Shown here: positions 13,867 through 19,573 of the stretch, in pieces | Numbering within the stretch: position 1 is the stretch's first letter | Layout of the letters: the number at the start of each line of letters is the position of its first letter | Program-made: the position numbers and the translations under genes | NCBI GenBank assembly: GCA_965369445.1 | Contig: CBDUQU010000050.1 | Span: 1 to 19,573, forward strand | Origin: SM23-73-3 sp965369445 | GTDB lineage: Bacteria > Zixibacteria > MSB-5A5 > SM1-73 | Reading direction: 5' to 3' | Length of the DNA stretch: 19,573 nt | The notes under the pieces: generated by a model | What the model saw: only the letters and a program-made list of their open reading frames with translations | What the model was told of the DNA's origin: nothing | The model's database searches: none

Positions 13867-15888
13867 ATGAATGTGACTGGGAGAAACTTCTTGAAGGGAA
13901 AGCAGATCGACCTCTTAAGCTTGCTCCAGCGAAAAGACTCACATGACCAGGGCCGGAAACCCGGGCCTCCCCGTCAGGGTTCGGGCAAGAAGAAACCTCC
14001 GGATGGGAAAAAGGAGGAGTTCAGGTGGAAGAAAGGAACCCGAACTTTGATCCTCTGGGTTTTCCTTCTGCTTCTGTCCATCTCCCTGTTCCAGTATTAT
14101 TCCCGGAGCACAAGGGACGTGCTCACCATCACCTATACCGAGTTTATGCAGCAATTGGAGGAATCCAACGTCAAGAAGGTGACCCTGGTGGAAAAGGACA
14201 TCCAGGGGGAATTCGCACGCAAGATATCCAAGACCACGGGAAAACAGACCGGCAGCTTCGCCAAGTTTGATCTCCACATTCCGTTTGAGGACCCCTCGCT
14301 TTTAGAGAAGCTGGAGGCAAAGAACGTGGAGATAGATGCAGAGCCACCCCGCACCAACTGGTCCGCCATAATCTTTACTTCGCTTCCCTGGCTGATTCTG
14401 ATCGTCTTCTGGCTTTTCATGCTCAGGCAGATGCAGGGTGGGCCAAAGGGTCTTTTCTCCTTCGGAAAGAGCAAGGCCAAACTCTTATCTGGCGATCGGC
14501 CCAAGGTGACCTTCCAGGACGTGGCCGGGGCGGATGAAGCCAAAGAGGAGCTCCAGGAGATAATCGAATTTCTGAGGGACCCGGGCAAGTTTCAGAAGCT
14601 GGGAGGCAAGATACCCAAAGGGGCGCTGCTTCTGGGAGCCCCGGGTACCGGGAAGACCCTTTTAGCCAGAGCGATAGCCGGCGAGGCAGACGTGCCCTTC
14701 TTCAGCATGAGCGGGTCCGATTTTGTGGAGATGTTCGTGGGGGTGGGTGCTTCACGGGTAAGAGATCTCTTTGACCAGGGCAAGAAAAATGCCCCCTGTA
14801 TCATCTTCATTGACGAGATCGACGCGGTGGGAAGGCATCGTGGTGCCGGGTTGGGAGGCGGGCATGACGAAAGGGAGCAAACCTTAAATCAGCTTTTGGT
14901 GGAGATGGACGGGTTCGAATCCAACGAAGGGGTGATCCTTTTGGCCGCCACCAACCGGCCGGACGTTTTAGACCCGGCCCTCCTGAGACCGGGAAGATTC
15001 GACCGGCAGATCGTTGTGGACATCCCGGACAAAAAGGGAAGGGAGGGTATCCTGAGGGTGCACACCCGTAAGATACCCCTGTCGCAGGACGTGAATCTCT
15101 CCGTGCTGGCTCGCGGCACCCCCGGTCTTTCCGGAGCGGATTTGGCCAACATCGTGAATGAAGCCGCGCTGCTCGGAGCGAGGAGAAATCGCGACAAGGT
15201 CACCATGCAGGATTTTGAGGACGCCAGGGATAAGGTGATGATGGGAACCGAGAGAAGAAGCCTGGTGATAAGCGAGGAGGAGAAGAAGCTGACCGCCTAT
15301 CACGAATCCGGGCATGCCCTGGTAGGCAAATTGATTCCCGGCTCAGACCCGGTGCACAAGGTGACCATAATCCCCAGAGGTTTGTCGCTGGGTACCACCC
15401 ATTATCTTCCCGTAGATGAGAAACACACTCACTCAAGGAAGTATCTGGAAACCAAGCTCTTAGACATGATGGGGGGGCGGGTGGCGGAGAAGCTGGTATT
15501 CGATGAACTCTCCACCGGAGCCGCCAATGACATAGAGAGAGCCACCGCATTGGCGCGGAAGATGGTCTGCGAATGGGGAATGAGCGACAAACTGGGTCCC
15601 CTGACCTTTGGCAAAAAGGAGGAGCAGATCTTCCTGGGGCGGGAGATAGCCACCCACCGGGATTACAGCGAACACACCGCACAGGAGATCGACAAGGAGG
15701 TCAGGCGCATCGTGGAGGAGGCGGAGGCCAAAGCCACCGAGCTCTTAAGCGCCAACCAAGACAAACTCCATACTCTGGCCAAGGTACTGCTGGAGAGAGA
15801 GATCTTAGACGGTGAGGAGATCGACAGAATCCTGCGGGGGGAGAAATTAGAGCCGGTCAAGCTGGAGACAGAGAAGAAGAAAACGTAA
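13867..15888 (+). CDS. ftsH: ATP-dependent zinc metalloprotease FtsH
   Basis: This is a membrane-anchored AAA+ protease that degrades misfolded and regulatory membrane and cytosolic proteins as a hexamer. The 673 residues contain TM1 (about 59-77, LILWVFLLLLSISLFQYY), an extracytoplasmic domain (about 78-163) and TM2 (about 164-187). Then come Walker A GAPGTGKT (257-264), Walker B IIFIDEID (about 312-319), the second region of homology with RPGRFDRQ, the zinc motif HESGH (479-483) and the third ligand D555 in AANDIERA. A lysine- and proline-rich N-terminal stretch of about 58 residues precedes TM1, longer than in E. coli FtsH, which has only a few residues there. An in-frame TGA at 13849-13851 rules out a further upstream start, and no internal ATG is plausible. 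The ribosome binding site is weak (GGGGA at 13854-13858). folE follows after 55 nt. Confidence 0.97.
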   Translation: MNVTGRNFLKGKQIDLLSLLQRKDSHDQGRKPGPPRQGSGKKKPPDGKKEEFRWKKGTRTLILWVFLLLLSISLFQYYSRSTRDVLTITYTEFMQQLEESNVKKVTLVEKDIQGEFARKISKTTGKQTGSFAKFDLHIPFEDPSLLEKLEAKNVEIDAEPPRTNWSAIIFTSLPWLILIVFWLFMLRQMQGGPKGLFSFGKSKAKLLSGDRPKVTFQDVAGADEAKEELQEIIEFLRDPGKFQKLGGKIPKGALLLGAPGTGKTLLARAIAGEADVPFFSMSGSDFVEMFVGVGASRVRDLFDQGKKNAPCIIFIDEIDAVGRHRGAGLGGGHDEREQTLNQLLVEMDGFESNEGVILLAATNRPDVLDPALLRPGRFDRQIVVDIPDKKGREGILRVHTRKIPLSQDVNLSVLARGTPGLSGADLANIVNEAALLGARRNRDKVTMQDFEDARDKVMMGTERRSLVISEEEKKLTAYHESGHALVGKLIPGSDPVHKVTIIPRGLSLGTTHYLPVDEKHTHSRKYLETKLLDMMGGRVAEKLVFDELSTGAANDIERATALARKMVCEWGMSDKLGPLTFGKKEEQIFLGREIATHRDYSEHTAQEIDKEVRRIVEEAEAKATELLSANQDKLHTLAKVLLEREILDGEEIDRILRGEKLEPVKLETEKKKT

Positions 15889-15902
15889 AGTTGTCGGTCG
15901 GC

Positions 15903-15929
15903 AGCCCTTCGATTTCGCTCAGGACGAGC
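15903..15929. repeat. dispersed repeat between ftsH and folE
   Basis: AGCCCTTCGATTTCGCTCAGG (15903-15923) matches the reverse complement of 2981-3001 at 18 of 21 positions. It fills about half of the 55-base ftsH-folE gap, where a ribosome binding site for folE would be expected. Confidence 0.55.
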
Positions 15930-15943
15930 CCGCAGTCAGCCGC

Positions 15944-16582
15944 ATGGATAAAGAGAAAATCCAAAAAGCAGTGAGAATGATTCTGGAGGCGGTGGGGGAA
16001 GATCCGGAGAGGGATGGGCTTCGTGACACTCCCAAGAGGGTGGCGGATTTTTACCAGGAGATCTTTGCCGGACTCTCGGAGGACCCTGAGGCTCAGATCA
16101 AGCTCTACTCGGCGCCCAACCAGGACGAGATGATCATCGCCAAGGACATCTTCTTCCACTCGCTGTGCGAGCATCATCTTCTTCCCTTCTTTGGATTAGC
16201 GCACGTCGCCTACATTCCCAGCGACAACAAGATCACCGGATTCTCCAGGCTGGTGCGGGTGATAGAGGTCTTGGCCAGACGCCCTCAACTGCAGGAGCGG
16301 CTCACCGCCCAGATCGCGGACGTCTTGATGAAGGTCCTGGCTCCCAAAGGGGTGCTGGTCATCATGGAAGCGGAACAGATGTGTCTCTCCATGCGAGGTT
16401 TAAGAAAACCGGGCACGGTCACCGTCACGTCGGCTGTCAGAGGCGATCTGAAAAAAGACCCCTTAAGAAAAGAAGCCTTTGGACTGATAAAGGGGTTTGC
16501 CCCGGAGAATTCGCCACCGGAGAAAGTGAGTTCCCCAAGGTCTGCGCGTGCCGAAAATTCTTCTCGTCAATCCGGTAGTTAG
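15944..16582 (+). CDS. folE: GTP cyclohydrolase I (type IA)
   Basis: This enzyme converts GTP to 7,8-dihydroneopterin triphosphate, the entry step to folate and other pterins. Zinc ligands are visible as C75 and H78 in FHSLCEHHLLPFFG and C147 in EQMCLSMRGLRKPG. The family segments GLRDTPKRVADFY, GFSRLVRVIEVLARRPQLQERLT and TVTSAVRG are all present. The usual end (a RxEFxxLI-type motif, here RKEAFGLIKG) falls at about residue 187. Roughly 25 further residues, rich in serine and charged residues, extend into sequence that looks like former intergenic DNA. No Shine-Dalgarno site is seen before the ATG, where a dispersed repeat lies. folP follows, so two non-adjacent folate steps are linked here. 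Confidence 0.95.
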   Translation: MDKEKIQKAVRMILEAVGEDPERDGLRDTPKRVADFYQEIFAGLSEDPEAQIKLYSAPNQDEMIIAKDIFFHSLCEHHLLPFFGLAHVAYIPSDNKITGFSRLVRVIEVLARRPQLQERLTAQIADVLMKVLAPKGVLVIMEAEQMCLSMRGLRKPGTVTVTSAVRGDLKKDPLRKEAFGLIKGFAPENSPPEKVSSPRSARAENSSRQSGS

Positions 16583-16629
16583 AACAACATCTATCTTAGT
16601 TCGGTTCACCACGAGCACCCCCCCAACTC

Positions 16630-16684
16630 TTGAGTCTTCCCGTTCTTGCGGGAACCAAGATAAGGCGGGGTCTCGAGACTCCAA
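16630..16684. repeat. compound palindrome between folE and folP
   Basis: TTGAGTCT (16630-16637) pairs with AGACTCCAA (16676-16684) with one bulged base. It encloses TTCCCG/CGGGAA (16637-16654). GTCTCGAGAC (16670-16679) is itself a perfect palindrome. It occupies the folE-folP junction, where no ribosome binding site is evident. Confidence 0.5.
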
Positions 16685-16735
16685 AGAATGGAATCGAAAT
16701 CAGCGCAACAGAAACTCAAGCGAAAGTCTCGCAAG

Positions 16736-17572
16736 ATGATTATCCAGTTCAAGACGAAAAAGCTCGACCTGTCTGCCCGGACTCATATCATGGGGGTCTT
16801 AAACGTTACTCCCGATTCATTCTCCGATGGAGGTAGGTTCTTCAAGTTAGAGGATGCTGTCAGCCAGGGAATGAAGATGATCGGGGAGAGGGCGGATATG
16901 ATCGACGTGGGAGGCGAGTCCACCCGCCCCGGGTCTGATCCGCTGCCTACGGAGGAGGAACTCTCCCGGGTGATTCCGGTGATTGAAGCCCTGTCCAAGA
17001 AAACAGATGTCCCTGTCTCAATCGACACCTATAAAGCGGAGGTGGCAAGGCGAGGGCTGGATGCGGGGGCGCAGATGATCAACGACATTTCCGCCCTGCG
17101 GTTCGATCCGAAGATGAAAGAGGTCGCCAGCAAATACAAAGTGCCTATCGTGTTGATGCACATAAAGGGTACTCCCAAAGACATGCAGAAGGATCCATCT
17201 TATGAGGACGTGATCGCCGAAATCACAGAGTATCTGAGGCAAAGTATAAAGATAGCTCAGGAGGCAGGGATTGATCGGGGAAAAATCATAATCGATCCGG
17301 GGATAGGATTCGGAAAAAAACTCCAGGACAATTTAAATATCTTGAAAAACCTAAGAAAGTTTTCTATATTGGGATGTCCGGTTTTGATCGGCTGCTCGCG
17401 AAAATCTTTTATCGGCAAAATATTGGATGCGCCTATGGAGGAGAGATTGGAAGGTGGCTTAGCCGCCTTAGCGGTATCTGTGATGAACGGGGCCAACATC
17501 GTCAGGGTGCATGATGTGAAAGAGAGCAAAAGAGCTGTCAGTTTGATCGATGCCGTTATACGCGTAGAATAA
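16736..17572 (+). CDS. folP: dihydropteroate synthase
   Basis: FolP condenses 6-hydroxymethyl-dihydropterin pyrophosphate with p-aminobenzoate to give dihydropteroate, and is the sulfonamide target. Conserved blocks in order are MGVLNVTPDSFSDGG, DVGGESTRPGSDP, PVSIDTYKAEVA, MINDISALRFDPKM, IVLMHIKGTPKDMQ, IIIDPGIGFGK, LIGCSRKSFIG and NIVRVHDVKE. The 278-residue length matches the family. The open frame reaches back to an ATG at 16688, but the extra 16 residues are basic, unlike homologues, and adjoin a palindrome, so 16736 is preferred. Neither start has a good Shine-Dalgarno site. It lies between folE and cdaA on the same strand. Confidence 0.95.
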   Translation: MIIQFKTKKLDLSARTHIMGVLNVTPDSFSDGGRFFKLEDAVSQGMKMIGERADMIDVGGESTRPGSDPLPTEEELSRVIPVIEALSKKTDVPVSIDTYKAEVARRGLDAGAQMINDISALRFDPKMKEVASKYKVPIVLMHIKGTPKDMQKDPSYEDVIAEITEYLRQSIKIAQEAGIDRGKIIIDPGIGFGKKLQDNLNILKNLRKFSILGCPVLIGCSRKSFIGKILDAPMEERLEGGLAALAVSVMNGANIVRVHDVKESKRAVSLIDAVIRVE

Positions 17573-17615
17573 ACACGCATCCTTGAGGTGCAGGTTTTGG
17601 CCTGTTGATAAGGTT

Positions 17616-18380
17616 ATGGAATTATTTCATATCAGCTTCATAAAGTTCACTTTAGCGGATTTGATCGACGTGGCCCTGGTGGCGTTTCTGTTCTACCGGG
17701 TGTTGATCCTGATGAAAGGAACCCGGTCGGCGCAGATCGTTTTGGGAGTCTTCCTGCTCTTTTTCATCTCCTTCCTGGCATTCTGGTTCAGGCTGGAAGG
17801 ACTGAAGTGGCTCATTACCAACATCGCCACCGTGGGGATCCTGGTCCTGGTTATCGTGTTTCAGCCGGAGCTGCGGAATGGTCTGGCTCAGATAGGACAC
17901 AGCAAGCTCTTTCGCGTGTTCTTCAGATACGAGAAGAGCAAGACCCTAGACGAGCTGGTCAGGGCGGCCGTCCGGCTCTCTCAGATGCGCTACGGGGGGC
18001 TGGTGGTAATCGAAAGGGAGATCGGGCTGAAGGATCTCGTTGAGACGGGCAAGGCGGTCAACGCTGAGGTCTCGGCTGACCTGCTGGTGACCATCTTCAC
18101 CCCCTACACTCCTCTTCACGATGGCGCAGCAATCGTCCAGGGAGATTATGTGGTGGCGGTGGCCTGCACCCTTCCCCTGACTCAGAATCCCCGGTATGCC
18201 AAGCTCTTCGGGATGCGGCACAAGGCCGCCGTCGGGGTGACCGAGGAATCGGATGCCATAGTCATGGTAATTTCCGAGGAGACCGGAAAGATAGCCATCG
18301 CCTACAAGGGAGTTCTGTACGAGAATATCGACAAGTCGACGCTGAAGGAGAGGCTGGTCAAAATGTCAAAATCCGGCTGA
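17616..18380 (+). CDS. cdaA: membrane diadenylate cyclase (CdaA type)
   Basis: CdaA makes the second messenger c-di-AMP from two ATP. The 254-residue protein has three N-terminal membrane helices (LIDVALVAFLFYRVLIL, IVLGVFLLFFISFLAFWF, IATVGILVLVIVFQPELR) and a cytoplasmic DAC domain. The catalytic DGA is at residues 169-171 (HDGAAIVQGD). The ATP-binding motif is at 201-203 as RHK, where many family members have RHR. The ATG at 17616 is chosen over an in-frame TTG at 17583 because MELFHISFIKFTLADLIDV matches the family N-terminus. A GATAAGG sequence lies close upstream. It begins 43 nt after folP, suggesting co-transcription. The usual partner gene ybbR/cdaR does not follow; obgE does. Confidence 0.95.
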   Translation: MELFHISFIKFTLADLIDVALVAFLFYRVLILMKGTRSAQIVLGVFLLFFISFLAFWFRLEGLKWLITNIATVGILVLVIVFQPELRNGLAQIGHSKLFRVFFRYEKSKTLDELVRAAVRLSQMRYGGLVVIEREIGLKDLVETGKAVNAEVSADLLVTIFTPYTPLHDGAAIVQGDYVVAVACTLPLTQNPRYAKLFGMRHKAAVGVTEESDAIVMVISEETGKIAIAYKGVLYENIDKSTLKERLVKMSKSG

Positions 18381-18419
18381 TCCATTATTCAAGCCTTTTG
18401 CTTCCTGTCGAAAGGCGCC

Positions 18420-19409
18420 ATGCTCTTTATCGATTACGCGGAGATCTCGGTCAAAGGGGGAGATGGGGGAAGAGGGTGTGTGAGCTTCCGACGGGAAAAG
18501 TACGTGCCGAAGGGCGGGCCGGATGGAGGAAATGGAGGGGATGGCGGAAGCGTCACAGTTCAGGTAGACCCTCATATGACCACCTTACTGGATTATCGCT
18601 ATAAGAAGCACTACAAGGCGCAAAACGGAGAGCCGGGTCAGGGGGGCCTGAAACAGGGCAAGAAAGGCAAAGGTGTTACCATAAGAGTCCCCCCCGGGAC
18701 CGTTTGCAAGGAGCTGGAGACGGACAGGGTGCTTGCGGATTTGACCAGGAAAGATCAGAAAGTGGTGGTGGCTCAGGGCGGGAAAGGAGGGAGGGGCAAC
18801 GCTTCCTTCAAATCCCCCACACACCAGTCACCCAGAAAGGCAGAGCCTGGAATCAAGGGGGAAAGAAAAAAACTCTCCCTTGAACTGAAGCTTCTGGCCG
18901 ACGTGGGGCTGGTGGGGCAGCCCAACGTGGGCAAGTCGACCCTGCTTTCCCGGCTGTCGTCTGCCAGGCCCAAGATAGCAAGCTACCCCTTCACCACCCT
19001 CACCCCGAACCTGGGGATGGTCAAACTGGAAGATCACCGCAGCTTCGTTTTGGCCGATATCCCCGGTCTGATCGAAGGGGCGCATCAGGGAAAAGGGTTG
19101 GGTCACGAGTTTCTCAAACATATTCAAAGGACCAAGCTTCTTCTTTATCTTTTGGATGCATCATCTGACGATATTCAGGGCGACTACCAGGCACTTTCAG
19201 AGGAGATCAAACTTTTCGATCCACTCCTCTCCCGGCGTCCCCGGGTGGTAGCGCTAAACAAGATCGACCTGTGGGAAAAGCCGAAAGAAATAGAGATCGA
19301 TGGCGGCAAAATGCCGGTTTGCCGTATCTCCGCCCTGACCGGAGTAGGTTTAAAAAAGCTTCTGGGAGTTCTGAAATCTAAATTGGAGGAGATCAGGGAA
19401 TTATCCTGA
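18420..19409 (+). CDS. obgE: Obg-family GTPase
   Basis: Obg is an essential GTPase that binds the large ribosomal subunit and links ribosome assembly to stress and nucleotide signalling. The 329 residues comprise the glycine-rich Obg fold (about 1-158, with GGDGGRGCVSFRREKYVPKG and GGKGGRGNASFKSPTHQSP) and a G domain. That domain has G1 GQPNVGKS (166-173), switch block YPFTTLTPNLG, G3 DIPG (213-216), G4 NKID (280-283) and G5 SAL (304-306). There is no C-terminal OCT extension, so this is the short two-domain form. GAAAGG (18410-18415) precedes the ATG. It starts 39 nt after cdaA and is the last gene in the window. Confidence 0.97.
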   Translation: MLFIDYAEISVKGGDGGRGCVSFRREKYVPKGGPDGGNGGDGGSVTVQVDPHMTTLLDYRYKKHYKAQNGEPGQGGLKQGKKGKGVTIRVPPGTVCKELETDRVLADLTRKDQKVVVAQGGKGGRGNASFKSPTHQSPRKAEPGIKGERKKLSLELKLLADVGLVGQPNVGKSTLLSRLSSARPKIASYPFTTLTPNLGMVKLEDHRSFVLADIPGLIEGAHQGKGLGHEFLKHIQRTKLLLYLLDASSDDIQGDYQALSEEIKLFDPLLSRRPRVVALNKIDLWEKPKEIEIDGGKMPVCRISALTGVGLKKLLGVLKSKLEEIRELS

Positions 19410-19474
19410 GGCATTCGGTTCGAACCAAAGTAACTTCCCTCTACCCCATGAGGGTGTGTCGGAATTCCGGTTTT

Positions 19475-19547
19475 TGTAGCCGCACCCGTACGGGTGCCAG
19501 ATTGTGATGTTGAAGACCAACAACTTACGCCCGTACGGGCGGCTACA
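19475..19547. repeat. paired REP/BIME-like palindromic element after obgE
   Basis: Outer arms TGTAGCCG (19475-19482) and CGGCTACA (19540-19547) are inverted. Each encloses its own palindrome: GCACCCGTACGGGTGC (19482-19497, perfect) and GCCCGTACGGGC (19529-19540, perfect). About 31 bases separate them. The same head-and-tail unit occurs singly at 12037-12060. The remaining bases 19410-19573 hold no gene or T-tract terminator. Confidence 0.65.
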
Positions 19548-19573
19548 ACTGCAATACATCATGACGAAACAGC

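Noticed and set aside
15200..15682. A 160-residue - strand frame inside ftsH
   Set aside because: It is antisense to strongly conserved FtsH coding sequence with skewed composition, so it is a shadow.

Overview
The window looks like a piece of a bacterial chromosome from an uncultured lineage of the FCB superphylum. The C-terminal dockerin repeats, of the form GDxNxDGxxDVGDIVYLVNYLYKGGDPP, are the kind seen in Zixibacteria-type and TA06/WOR-3-type metagenome genomes. This placement is inferred from protein style, not from a marker-gene tree. All convincing genes lie on the + strand. I found no rRNA, tRNA, CRISPR array, transposase or phage gene.

Region 1 (about 1-9976) is a run of four large exported proteins. 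They are a double beta-helix protein with a propeller-like part and a dockerin (189-2933), a lipoprotein with about six Ig-like/invasin-like domains (3510-5594), a 16-repeat FG-GAP/PQQ-like propeller protein with a dockerin (6034-8709), and a short protein with a cohesin-like beta-sandwich plus a dockerin (8914-9888). Each is its own transcription unit. Each has a sigma70-like promoter, usually TTGACA-N16-TATATT, and one or two hairpin terminators. Three of the four share a 3' block containing CTTGTCnGAGAC just before the terminator. The possible cohesin-like and dockerin modules in one locus make a dockerin-based extracellular assembly the most interesting hypothesis here, though it is unproven.

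Region 2 (about 9977-12213) is a gene-poor stretch rich in palindromes, with large nested hairpins, REP-like palindromes, a short ATCCG repeat cluster and a possible small RNA ending in a perfect terminator. It also holds a small radical SAM gene (10902-11663), followed by a truncated metallophosphoesterase (11688-11906) that has lost most of its catalytic domain.

Region 3 (12214-19409) is a housekeeping block: tilS, ftsH, folE, folP, cdaA and obgE. tilS has an excellent promoter that settles its start codon. From ftsH onward the genes are closely spaced with no clear terminator and could be co-transcribed. They cover tRNA-Ile lysidine modification, membrane proteolysis, two folate/pterin steps, c-di-AMP synthesis and ribosome-associated GTPase control. 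Dispersed repeats sit between ftsH and folE, between folE and folP, and after obgE. These repeats appear to have reshaped gene ends and ribosome binding sites.
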